Of a DNA stretch of 64,000 nt, positions 24,415 to 32,196 are shown piece after piece. The stretch lies in the NCBI RefSeq assembly GCF_005503365.1, contig NZ_SCML01000001.1, forward strand, positions 1 through 64,000, given 5' to 3'. This DNA is from Hydrogenophaga sp. 2FB. GTDB taxonomy: Bacteria; Pseudomonadota; Gammaproteobacteria; Burkholderiales; Burkholderiaceae_C. The position numbers and the translations under genes were made by a program. The stretch's first letter is position 1; each line of letters starts with the position of its first letter. The notes beneath the pieces were generated by a model, which saw only the letters and a program-made list of their open reading frames with translations, did not search any database and was not told the origin of the DNA.

Positions 24415-24432
24415 CAATTGTCGAATTGTCGA
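24415..24432. promoter_or_regulatory. Probable ArsR operator
   Basis: CAATT-GTCG-AATTG is an inverted repeat at 24415-24428, and ATTGTCGA occurs twice in tandem (24417-24424, 24425-24432). It lies 16-33 bp before the arsR start, overlapping where its promoter should be. Confidence 0.6.
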
Positions 24433-24489
24433 TGTATTGACACGCCTTTGTGGGCTGACCATGGGGCTTTGCCTTGCTCGCGCGGTGGG

Positions 24490-25362
24490 TCAGCCAGCGG
24501 CCGTTTCGGGCCGCTGCGCCTCCAGCCAATCCTGGAACGCTTTCATGGCCGCACCCTTGCGCCGCGTCTTCAAGCGCGTGAGCCAGTAGCCGCCCACATC
24601 CACCTCCACGTCGAACAAGCGCACCAGGCGACCGCTCTGCAGATCGCGGTCAAACAGCGCCACCGGCAACAGGGCCACGCCAGCGCCTTGCGCGGCCGCA
24701 TCGGCCAGCACCTGCGAGGCGTCGAACACCGGCCCGGTGAGCAAGGGGCAGCGCGCGCCCGCCGCTTCGAACCATTGCGCCCATTCGTCCGAGCGGTAGG
24801 AGCGCAGCAGCGTCTCGTGCCCCAGGTCGGATGGCGCGCGGATGCGGTGGGCCAACATGGGTGAGCACATGGGCGCCAGCGGCGCGTCCAGCAGATGGCG
24901 CGTCTGCACGCCGGGCCACTGCCCGTCGCCGAAGCGGATCGCACAGTCCAGCCCCTCGGCCGCAAGGTCGATGCGGTTGTTGTGCGTGAACAGGCGCAAC
25001 TCCACGAAGGGGTGGCGCGCCTGGAAGTCGCGCAGGCGCGGCAGCAGCCAGCCCACGGCGAAGGTGCCGACCGCGCCCACGGACAGCACCTCGCGCTTGT
25101 GCGCGCCCTTGAACGACTCCAGCGTGGCCGAGACGCGCGCGAACGCGTCCACCAGCGTCGGCAGCAGGGCCATGCCCTCGTCGGTCAGCGCCAGACCGCG
25201 GGGCACACGCCGGAACAGCGGCTTGCCCAGGCGCTGCTCCAGGTTCTTCACATGCTGGCTCACGGCAGTCTGCGTGAGGTGGAGCTCCTGCGCGGCGCGC
25301 GTGAAGCTCAGGTGCCGCGCCGAGACCTCGAAGGCGCGCAGGGCGTTGAGTGGCAGGTCCAT
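24490..25362 (-). CDS. ampR: LysR-type regulator of the AmpR/GcvA kind
   Basis: A 290-aa LysR regulator. The N-terminal HTH is MDLPLNALRAFEVSARHLSF with the AmpR/GcvA-like wording (FTRAAQELHLTQTAVSQHV), and the effector domain opens LSVGAVGTFAVGWLLPRL as in AmpR. It is divergent from a class A beta-lactamase gene with a palindrome between, the classic ampR-bla arrangement. AmpR proteins sense muropeptides and UDP-MurNAc-pentapeptide. ATG 25362 has GGGGA six bases upstream. Confidence 0.88.
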   Translation of the reverse strand: MDLPLNALRAFEVSARHLSFTRAAQELHLTQTAVSQHVKNLEQRLGKPLFRRVPRGLALTDEGMALLPTLVDAFARVSATLESFKGAHKREVLSVGAVGTFAVGWLLPRLRDFQARHPFVELRLFTHNNRIDLAAEGLDCAIRFGDGQWPGVQTRHLLDAPLAPMCSPMLAHRIRAPSDLGHETLLRSYRSDEWAQWFEAAGARCPLLTGPVFDASQVLADAAAQGAGVALLPVALFDRDLQSGRLVRLFDVEVDVGGYWLTRLKTRRKGAAMKAFQDWLEAQRPETAAG

Positions 25363-25401
25363 CGGAATCCCCAAGTTTTTCTGTGGTGTGGCCTCGATTA
25401 T

Positions 25402-25417
25402 TTCCGTTTGAACGGAA
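25402..25417. promoter_or_regulatory. Palindrome between ampR-like gene and beta-lactamase
   Basis: TTCCGTT-TG-AACGGAA is a perfect 7-bp inverted repeat in the 108-bp divergent region, 54 bp before the beta-lactamase start and 40 bp before the regulator start. A LysR binding site is likely. Confidence 0.6.
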
Positions 25418-25470
25418 GGCGTGCTCTTCCTACGATACGCGCCTGTTCAACGACATCTCACCATCAAACC

Positions 25471-26349
25471 ATGATCGATCGACGCACTTTCTGCATCACC
25501 CCGGGCGCCGCGCTGCTGGCCGGCCTGTCCGCCGCACACCTCAAGAATGCTTGGGCCGATACCCACCCTCTGCAGGACAGCCTGCGCGACATCGAGAAAC
25601 AGGCCAAGGGCCGGCTGGGCGTGCACATCATCGACACCGCCAGCGGCCGCGAACTGGGCTGGCGCGGCGACGAGCGCTTCCTGATGCTCAGCTCGTTCAA
25701 GCTGCTGGCCAGCGCCCTGGTGCTGGACCGCGCGGACCGGGGCGAAGCGTCGCTGGAGCAGCGCATCCGCTATCGCAAGCAGGACCTGGTGTCCTGGTCG
25801 CCCGTGACCGAGCGCCACGTGGGTGGCGAAGGCTTGAGCCTGGCGCAGCTGTGCGAAGCCACCATCACCACCAGCGACAACACCGCCGCCAACCTCATCC
25901 TCGCCAGCTATGGCGGACCGGCCGCGCTCACCGCCTACGCGCGCCGTCTGGGCGACCGCGCGACGCGGCTGGACCGCACCGAGCCCGAACTCAACCGCCG
26001 CGCCGCCAGCGGCGAGCCGCTGGACACCACCACGCCGCGCGCGATGGCTCACACATTGAACAAACTTCTGTTGGGCGATGCCCTGAAGCCCGCCTCGCGC
26101 GAACGCCTGACGCAATGGCTGCGGGCCAATACCACCGGCGGAAAACGCCTGCGGGCTGGCGTGCCGAGCGGCTGGCAGATCGGCGAGAAAACCGGCACCG
26201 CGGGCGACGATGCCAACGACATCGGCATCGCGTTCCCGCCGCAGCGCAAGCCGATCATCGTGACCGCGTACCTGGCGGAGAGCGTCACCGATTCAGGCAC
26301 AAGGGAGGCCGCGCTGGCAAGTGTGGGGCGGCTGCTGGCGCAGGTTTGA
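25471..26349 (+). CDS. Class A beta-lactamase
   Basis: A 292-aa periplasmic serine hydrolase that opens beta-lactam rings. All catalytic motifs are intact: SSFK at 74-77 (Ser70-x-x-Lys), SDN at 135-137, EPELN at 171-175 (Glu166), and KTG at 240-242. The N-terminus MIDRRTFCITPGAALLAGLS resembles a Tat-type signal (RR), cleaved after NAWA. Divergent AmpR-type control suggests inducible expression. The subtype and spectrum cannot be read from motifs alone. Confidence 0.95.
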   Translation: MIDRRTFCITPGAALLAGLSAAHLKNAWADTHPLQDSLRDIEKQAKGRLGVHIIDTASGRELGWRGDERFLMLSSFKLLASALVLDRADRGEASLEQRIRYRKQDLVSWSPVTERHVGGEGLSLAQLCEATITTSDNTAANLILASYGGPAALTAYARRLGDRATRLDRTEPELNRRAASGEPLDTTTPRAMAHTLNKLLLGDALKPASRERLTQWLRANTTGGKRLRAGVPSGWQIGEKTGTAGDDANDIGIAFPPQRKPIIVTAYLAESVTDSGTREAALASVGRLLAQV

Positions 26350-26589
26350 AAGCGGACCAGGTGATCGAGGCGAGCTTGCGATGAAGTGAGGGGTTGGCGC
26401 GCGGCCCCCACCCCAACCCTCCCCCAGCGGGGGAGGGAGATGGCGAGCCGCACACACGTAGGCCATCGGTGATCGGGGTGAGCGCCGTAGCGAAGTAAAG
26501 AAGGAGAGGCGGCGAAGCCGACTCGGGTGACATTCGCGGAGGCGCTCGCCCCGGTCGCCGGTGGCCGACCCTTCCGAAGCGAAAAAAAC
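26350..26589. other. Intergenic region between convergent beta-lactamase and matB
   Basis: About 240 bp without a gene. It contains a G+C-rich perfect hairpin (26417-26437) and otherwise nothing recognised. Confidence 0.5.
26417..26437. repeat. G+C-rich palindrome, dispersed-repeat style
   Basis: CCCTCCCCC-AGC-GGGGGAGGG is a perfect 9-bp hairpin with a 3-base loop and no T-run. Such C-run/G-run hairpins are scattered between genes in Comamonadaceae genomes. It may also slow transcription between the convergent genes. Confidence 0.6.
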
Positions 26590-28149
26590 TCAGGAAACGA
26601 AGAGCCCCTTGTGCAACTCCCGCAAGAGATTCTTCTGCACCTTCCCCATGGCATTGCGCGGCAACTCCGTCACCACGAAGCAGCGCTTGGGAATCTTGAA
26701 GTTCGCCAGCTTCGCCTTCAAAGCCGCAATGATCTGCTCGGTGTCCAGCGCGGCGCCGGGCTTCGCGATCACCACCGCCACCCCCACCTCGCCAAAGTCC
26801 GGGTGCGGCACCCCCACCACCGCGCTCTCGGCCACGCCAGACATCTCGTTGATGGTGGCCTCGATCTCGGCCGGGTACACGTTGTAGCCACCCGAAATGA
26901 TCAGGTCCTTGCTGCGCCCCACGATGCTCACGTAGCCGCGGTCATCGACGCGGCCCACATCCCCGGTCTTGAAGAAACCGTCGGCGGTGAACTCCTCGGC
27001 TGTCTTCTCGGGCATGCGCCAATACCCTTTGAACACGTTGGGCCCACGCACCTGGATCGCACCGATCTCGCCGGTGGCGATCGGCTGGTTCGCATCGTCC
27101 ACCACGCGCAGCTCATTGCCCGGCAAGGGAAACCCCACCGTGTTGCCGCGCCGCTCGCTCTGGTCGCCAAAACGCGCGTCCGCCGCGTACGGATTGGACG
27201 TGATCATCACCGTCTCGCTCATGCCGTAGCGCTCCAGAATGGTCTGGCCGGTGCGCGCCTTCCATTCGTCAAACGTCTCGATCAGCAAGGGCGCCGAGCC
27301 CGAGATGAACAGGCGCATGTGCGCGGCCTGTTGCTTCGAAAGGCCGGGCTCGGCGAGCAGGCGCACGTACAGCGTGGGCACGCCCATGAACACCGTGGCG
27401 CGCGGCAGCAGCTCCACCACCGCGCGCGGCTCGAACTTGTTGAGCCACAGCATCGGGCTGCCGTTGATCAGCGCGCCATGGATCGCCACGAACAGGCCGT
27501 GCACGTGGAAGATCGGCAAGGCATGGATCAGCACGTCGTCCGGCTGCCAGCCCCAGTAGTCCTTGAGCACCAGGGCATTGCTGAGCATGTTGCCGTGCGA
27601 GAGCATCGCGCCCTTGCTGCGCCCCGTCGTGCCGCTGGTGTAGATGATCACCGCCAGGTCTTCGGCGCGGCTGTGCGCCGGGGTGTGCACGTCGCTGTGG
27701 TGCGCGGCGCGGTCCAGCAGTGTGCCGGTGCGGTCGTCGCCCAGCGTGAACACGTGGCGCGTGCCGGCCTTGAAAGCGATCTTGGACACCCAGCCGAAGT
27801 TGGCCGGACTGCACACCACCACAGCCGGTTCGGCGTTGCCCACGAAGTACTCGATCTCGCCCGCCTGGTAGGCGGTGTTGAGCGGCAGAAACACATGGCC
27901 CGAGCGCAGCGTGGCGAGGTACAGCACCAGCGCCTCGACCGACTTCTCCACCTGCACCGCGATGCGCGAGCCTTCGGGCAGCTGCATCGACGCGAACAGG
28001 TTGGCCACCATGGCGCTGGCGCGGTCCAGGTCGCGCCAGGAATAACGCAGGCCGGCTTGCGCGCCGCCCACGGTTTCGACGGCGGTGCTGTCCAGATCGG
28101 CGGGAAAGGCCGCGCGCAGGGCGGCGTAGAGGTTGTGGTTGTTGTTCAT
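26590..28149 (-). CDS. matB: Malonyl-CoA synthetase (MatB)
   Basis: A 519-aa AMP-forming acyl-CoA ligase making malonyl-CoA from malonate, ATP and CoA. Signature A3 is VIIYTSGTTGRSKGAMLSH, and later motifs are RYGMSET, GYWRMPEKTAEEF, FKTGDVGRVDDRGYVSI and the C-terminal catalytic Lys in LPRNAMGKVQKN. Closest naming is by the malonate operon context: a malonyl-CoA decarboxylase, Bug receptor and GntR regulator are upstream on the same strand. It is the last gene of the operon. Confidence 0.9.
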   Translation of the reverse strand: MNNNHNLYAALRAAFPADLDSTAVETVGGAQAGLRYSWRDLDRASAMVANLFASMQLPEGSRIAVQVEKSVEALVLYLATLRSGHVFLPLNTAYQAGEIEYFVGNAEPAVVVCSPANFGWVSKIAFKAGTRHVFTLGDDRTGTLLDRAAHHSDVHTPAHSRAEDLAVIIYTSGTTGRSKGAMLSHGNMLSNALVLKDYWGWQPDDVLIHALPIFHVHGLFVAIHGALINGSPMLWLNKFEPRAVVELLPRATVFMGVPTLYVRLLAEPGLSKQQAAHMRLFISGSAPLLIETFDEWKARTGQTILERYGMSETVMITSNPYAADARFGDQSERRGNTVGFPLPGNELRVVDDANQPIATGEIGAIQVRGPNVFKGYWRMPEKTAEEFTADGFFKTGDVGRVDDRGYVSIVGRSKDLIISGGYNVYPAEIEATINEMSGVAESAVVGVPHPDFGEVGVAVVIAKPGAALDTEQIIAALKAKLANFKIPKRCFVVTELPRNAMGKVQKNLLRELHKGLFVS

Positions 28150-28174
28150 GGTCAAAAACAAAAACGGAAAAAAT

Positions 28175-28942
28175 TCAGAAAGTCGGCTGGCGCTTGGTGA
28201 GAAAGGCGTCGATGCCCTCGCGGTGCTCGGCCTGGTCGGCGTAATCGTAGGCGCTCGCCACGACGGTCTCCACCGGTTGGCCCGCACCCAGTGCGCGCAA
28301 GGTCTGTTTGTTCAGGCGCGCGGCCTGCGGCGCCAGGCGCGCGATGCGCTGCGCGCGGGCCAGCACGTCGGCAGCCACCTCGGCGTCGGGCAACACCGCG
28401 TGCAGGAAACCGCGCGTCTTCATTTCGCCGGCCTCGAGCACCGCGGCTTCCAGCAGCATCTCGCGCGCGGTGGCCAGGCCCGCCTCTCGCGCCACCAATT
28501 GGGCTTCGCGCGGGGCCATCGGAAAACCAAGACGGGCAATCGGCGCGCCAAAGCGCGAACCCGCGGCGGCCACGCGGATGTCGCAGCAGCTCGCGATCTC
28601 CACGCCCGCGCCCATGCAGTTGCCCTCGATCTGCGCGAGCACCGGCAGGTCGCAGGCCAGCATGGCGCTCAGGCCGCCCCACACGTCGTTTTCGTGGAAG
28701 TCGCGCAGGTGCTCGGCGTCGAAGCGAAAGCCGGGGTACTCGGCAATGTCACCCCCGGCGCAGAAGTGACCGCCCTTCCCTGCCACGGTCACGCAGCGCA
28801 GGTCGGTGCGGCCTTGCAACTCGGTGAACACCGCCTTCAATTCGCGCCACATCGCGCGCGACATGGCGTTGAATTTGGCCGGGTTGGACAGCGTCACGCG
28901 CGCGAGCGCGTGATCGATGGCGAGGTGGACGTGGCCGCTCAT
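28175..28942 (-). CDS. Enoyl-CoA hydratase/isomerase family protein
   Basis: A 255-aa crotonase-fold protein. The oxyanion hole segments are visible: GKGGHFCAGGDIAEY and IEGNCMGAGVEIASCCDI. The typical Glu pair of true hydratases is only partly present, so the reaction could be another CoA-ester step. Its start overlaps the Bug receptor stop by 4 bp, and matB follows after 25 bases. Its role in malonate use is not obvious; it might act on a malonyl-type or contaminating acyl-CoA. Confidence 0.85.
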   Translation of the reverse strand: MSGHVHLAIDHALARVTLSNPAKFNAMSRAMWRELKAVFTELQGRTDLRCVTVAGKGGHFCAGGDIAEYPGFRFDAEHLRDFHENDVWGGLSAMLACDLPVLAQIEGNCMGAGVEIASCCDIRVAAAGSRFGAPIARLGFPMAPREAQLVAREAGLATAREMLLEAAVLEAGEMKTRGFLHAVLPDAEVAADVLARAQRIARLAPQAARLNKQTLRALGAGQPVETVVASAYDYADQAEHREGIDAFLTKRQPTF

Positions 28943-29925
28943 TCGAGCTTCGCGCCCGAGGCCTTCACCACCTGCGTCCACTTCTGGATTTCGCCCTTGA
29001 CGAAGGCGTCGAACTGCGGGCCGCTCACGTTGGCGAACTCCGCGCCCTGGCTGGCCCAGACCGCCTTGGCCTCGTCGGTGCTCACCGCTTTGCGGATTTC
29101 CTCGATGGCGGCCTTCTGCGCATCGGCGGGCGTGCCTTTGGGCGCCCACACACCGTACCAGGTCGTCACGTTGTAGTCGGGCAGGCCCACCTCGGCGGCG
29201 CAAGGCACGTCGGGCAAGGCCGGGCTGCGCTGCTTGCCCGAGACCATCAGTGGCTTGATGCGGCCGCCCTTGATGTGCGCGGCCGAGGAGCCCAGGCCGT
29301 CGAACATCACGTCCACCTGGCCTGCGATGAGGTCGTTGAGCGCGGGGCCCGCGCCGCGGTAGGGAATGTGGGTGATGAAGGTCTGGGTCTGCTGCTTGAA
29401 CAGTTCGCCCGCGAGATGGTGCGAGGTGCCGCTGCCGGCGGAGGCGTAATTGAGCTTGCCGGGGTTGGCCTTGGCCCAGGCGAGAAACTCCTTGAAGTTG
29501 CTGGCCGACACGCGCTTGGGGTTGACCACCACCACCTGCGGCACGCTCGCCACGAGGATGAGGGGCACCAGGTCTTTTTCCAGGTCGTAGTCGAGCTTGG
29601 GGTACATGCTGGGCGCGATCGTGTGGTGCACCGCGCCCATGAACAGGGTGTAGCCGTCGGCCGGGGCCTTGGCCGCGATGCCCGCGCCCAGCGTGCCGCC
29701 CGCGCCGCCGCGGTTGTCGATTACGAGGCTCTTGCCGGTGAGTCGCGCGAATTGCGCGGCCATGGGACGCGCGAAGGCATCGGTGCCGCCGCCCGCGGGG
29801 AACGGCACGATCATCGTCACCGGCTTGCTCGGCCAGCTGGACTGGGCGTGGCCCGCCGTGCTGTAGAGGGCGGTGCCGGCCAGGGCCGCGCGCAGGATGT
29901 CTCGTCGGTTCAGGCTCTCGGTCAT
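28939..29925 (-). CDS. Tripartite tricarboxylate transporter (Bug) substrate-binding protein
   Basis: A 328-aa periplasmic receptor. Signal peptide NRRDILRAALAGTALYSTAG carries a twin Arg. The Bug family motifs are present: VTMIVPFPAGGGTDAFAR, IDNRGGAGGTLG, ADGYTLFMG and THIPYRGAGPALNDLIAGQVD. Bug receptors bind carboxylates for TctA/TctB permeases, which are absent here. Between malonyl-CoA decarboxylase and the ECH/matB genes it is likely the malonate binder. Confidence 0.93.
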   Translation of the reverse strand: MTESLNRRDILRAALAGTALYSTAGHAQSSWPSKPVTMIVPFPAGGGTDAFARPMAAQFARLTGKSLVIDNRGGAGGTLGAGIAAKAPADGYTLFMGAVHHTIAPSMYPKLDYDLEKDLVPLILVASVPQVVVVNPKRVSASNFKEFLAWAKANPGKLNYASAGSGTSHHLAGELFKQQTQTFITHIPYRGAGPALNDLIAGQVDVMFDGLGSSAAHIKGGRIKPLMVSGKQRSPALPDVPCAAEVGLPDYNVTTWYGVWAPKGTPADAQKAAIEEIRKAVSTDEAKAVWASQGAEFANVSGPQFDAFVKGEIQKWTQVVKASGAKLE

Positions 29926-29959
29926 GCTGTTGTCTCCTGTGGTTGAAATCGTGGCGGCT

Positions 29960-31297
29960 TCAAAGGTAGAGGTCTTTGATGGCCGCTGCTATCGGGATTT
30001 TTCCTTGCGCGAGCAAGGCGCGGTGCTTGTCCAGGCGCTTGAGATCGTAGAGGTAGTTCACCATCAGGCCGTAGGACTGCTTCAGGCCTTTGGGCGACGG
30101 GTCGGCGGCCCAGTTCAGTTTCTCCACGCGCGCGCCGTTGCCCAGGTGGAAACGCGCCACCGGGTCGAGCGGCTTGCCCTCGTCGATCTGATCGCCGAGG
30201 TAGCGCGCGGCCCAACCCAGGAGCGCGCGGCGCTCGGGTGAGGGTTCGGGCAAGTCCTCGGCGTGCTCCCAGGCCTTCACCATCTCGGCCGGTGCGTGCT
30301 TCGACAGCCAGGCGCGCAAGCCGGGGATCGGCGAGAGCGTGACGAAGGTCCTGAGGCGGGGAAATTCATCCTTGAGCGTTTCCACCACGCGCTTGATGAG
30401 CGAGTCGCCAAAGCTCACGCCCCTCAGGCCGCGCTGGGTGCTGCTGATGGAATAGAAGATCGCGGTGGTGGCCTTGCCGAGATCGGCCGGCGCGGCGGCT
30501 TCGTCAAGCAGCGGCGTGATGCTGGTGGCGATCTCGTTCATGAGCGCCACTTCCACGAAGATCAGCGGCTCGCCGGCCAGGCGTGGGTGGAAGAAGCCAT
30601 AGCAGCGCCGGTCGCTGTCGAGCCGGTTCTTCACGTCGGCCCAGCTGCGGATGTCGTGCACCGCTTCGTACTGGATGAGTTTCTCCACCAGGGAGGCCGG
30701 CGAATCCCAGCTGATGCGGCGCAGGTCGAGAAAGCCCACGTCGAACCAGGTGGAGAACATGTACTCCATCTCCACGTCGAGCGCGGCCAGGCGCTTGTCG
30801 GTCTTGAGTTGCGCTTGCAGTTCGGCGCGCATGTTCACCAGGAAATGCACGCCCTGCGGGTTGGCGCTGAAGCGCTGCAGCAGGCGCCGCCGGGGCGAGA
30901 CGGTGGCGCGCCGGTAGAGCACCTCGGCCGCGGCTTCGTCGGGTGTGCCCACCGCGGCGGCGAACTGGGTCTGCGCCTTCTTCACGCGCTCCGGATCCGC
31001 GACGAAGCGCTCGCTCATGAGCAGCCACAGGTCGCGCCGGTGGGGCAGTGTCGCCTGGGCGTACCAGTCCATCATGGCCTGCGCGCGGCGCCCGCCCTCC
31101 ACTTCGCTCACCATCGGGTCGACGATGGCTTGCAAATCCTTGAGCGTCTGGCGCAGCGTGCGCGGCGACATGGCCTCTTCCTCGTGCCGCAAGGTGGCCT
31201 TGAGCCGCTCCATGGTGGAACGGGGCATGGGGTCGGTTTTCTTCGTGCTCGTGCGCAGCATCGAAACGCCTTGCGAAAACCAGTCGGGTGGCGTCAT
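29960..31297 (-). CDS. Malonyl-CoA decarboxylase
   Basis: A 445-aa enzyme converting malonyl-CoA to acetyl-CoA and CO2. It contains an N-terminal helical domain and the C-terminal GNAT-like catalytic domain (about 215-445) with CYGFFHPRLAGEPLIFVEVALM, where the catalytic His sits, and FYSISSTQRGLRGVSFG. ATG 31297 overlaps the GntR stop (ATGA). With MatB it makes the two-step malonate to acetyl-CoA route (MatA/MatB type). Confidence 0.93.
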   Translation of the reverse strand: MTPPDWFSQGVSMLRTSTKKTDPMPRSTMERLKATLRHEEEAMSPRTLRQTLKDLQAIVDPMVSEVEGGRRAQAMMDWYAQATLPHRRDLWLLMSERFVADPERVKKAQTQFAAAVGTPDEAAAEVLYRRATVSPRRRLLQRFSANPQGVHFLVNMRAELQAQLKTDKRLAALDVEMEYMFSTWFDVGFLDLRRISWDSPASLVEKLIQYEAVHDIRSWADVKNRLDSDRRCYGFFHPRLAGEPLIFVEVALMNEIATSITPLLDEAAAPADLGKATTAIFYSISSTQRGLRGVSFGDSLIKRVVETLKDEFPRLRTFVTLSPIPGLRAWLSKHAPAEMVKAWEHAEDLPEPSPERRALLGWAARYLGDQIDEGKPLDPVARFHLGNGARVEKLNWAADPSPKGLKQSYGLMVNYLYDLKRLDKHRALLAQGKIPIAAAIKDLYL

Positions 31298-31962
31298 GGC
31301 TTCATCTCCAACAATCGGGATGTCTGGTTGCGCGCGAGTTCGCGCAGGGCCACGCGCTGGCGCGTGAGGTGGGTGCGCATGGCGGCTTCGGCGCCTTCGG
31401 CGTCGCGCGCCTTGAGCGCCGCGAACACGGCCATGTGTTCGGACAGGCTCTGGTCCAGCCGACCTGGCGCGTGCAGTTGCTGCAGGCGCGCGAGCTTGAC
31501 GATCTTGCGCAGGTCGCCGATCACCTGGGCCAGCCAGCGGTTGTTGGCCAGCGTGATGATGGCTTCGTGGATCGCGAAGTTGGCGTCGTAGTAGTCGTTG
31601 ATGCGCCGGGCTTGCGCACTCTCGTTGAGCCGGTCGTGCAACTGCTGCAGCGCCGCCAGGTCGGCGTCGGTCGCGTTGTTGGCGGCTTCGAAAGCGCAGC
31701 GCCCTTCCAGCAAGGCGATCACGGGAAAGATCTCGTCCAGGTCGCGCTCGGTGACCTCGCTCACGAAACAACCGCGACGCGGCTCGTGGCGCACCAGGCC
31801 TTCGGCGCTCAACACCTTGAGCGCTTCGCGCAAGGGCGTGCGCGAAATCGACAGTTCGGCACACAGGGCGTGTTCGTCCATGAAGCTGCCCGGCGCGAGC
31901 TCGCCCGCGAAGATGCGTTCGCGCAGCTTCGTGGCCACTTCGTCGTGCAGGGAATTCAACAT
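31294..31962 (-). CDS. GntR-family regulator (FCD/FadR type) of the malonate operon
   Basis: A 222-aa protein with winged HTH at about 8-70 (LAPGSFMDEHALCAELSISR, then LREALKVLSAEGLV) and an all-helical FCD effector domain with the metal-type His residues (FAIHEAII, SEHMAVF, MRTHL). It is first in the operon and preceded by a double palindrome (31975-31998). By analogy with MatR-type regulators it likely represses itself and the downstream malonate genes until malonate or malonyl-CoA binds. Confidence 0.9.
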   Translation of the reverse strand: MLNSLHDEVATKLRERIFAGELAPGSFMDEHALCAELSISRTPLREALKVLSAEGLVRHEPRRGCFVSEVTERDLDEIFPVIALLEGRCAFEAANNATDADLAALQQLHDRLNESAQARRINDYYDANFAIHEAIITLANNRWLAQVIGDLRKIVKLARLQQLHAPGRLDQSLSEHMAVFAALKARDAEGAEAAMRTHLTRQRVALRELARNQTSRLLEMKP

Positions 31963-31974
31963 GCTGGCCTTCGA

Positions 31975-31998
31975 AATTACGTGTAATTACGCGTAATT
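31975..31998. promoter_or_regulatory. Overlapping twin GntR operators upstream of the malonate operon
   Basis: AATTACGTGTAATT (31975-31988, near palindrome) and AATTACGCGTAATT (31985-31998, perfect palindrome) share four bases and lie 13-36 bp before the GntR start. The 10-bp period places two dimers on the same helix face. Confidence 0.75.
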
Positions 31999-32150
31999 CT
32001 AGAAGTCGATACCCCCACAGGCCACCGGGTTTACCCGTGGAAGGCAGCTGCACGCGCCGCGCGGCATCCATCAGGGTGACGTTCCCTCCCGTCATCCGGG
32101 CCCGGCGGACGCGCGCCTGGCCGTCCGTCGGATTCGGCTCAGCACTTCTT

Positions 32151-32172
32151 GTATGTTGGTATACCATCATAC
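32151..32172. promoter_or_regulatory. Palindromic operator before the unknown catabolic operon
   Basis: A 22-bp inverted repeat: core TGGTATACCA (32157-32166), spacer T, arms GTATG and CATAC. It ends 24 bp before the Bug receptor start. TGGTATACCA-type sites are typical of GntR/FCD repressors, so the GntR gene at 34733 is the likely reader. Confidence 0.75.
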
Positions 32173-32196
32173 TGAATTCAAATGGAGACCCAACCC

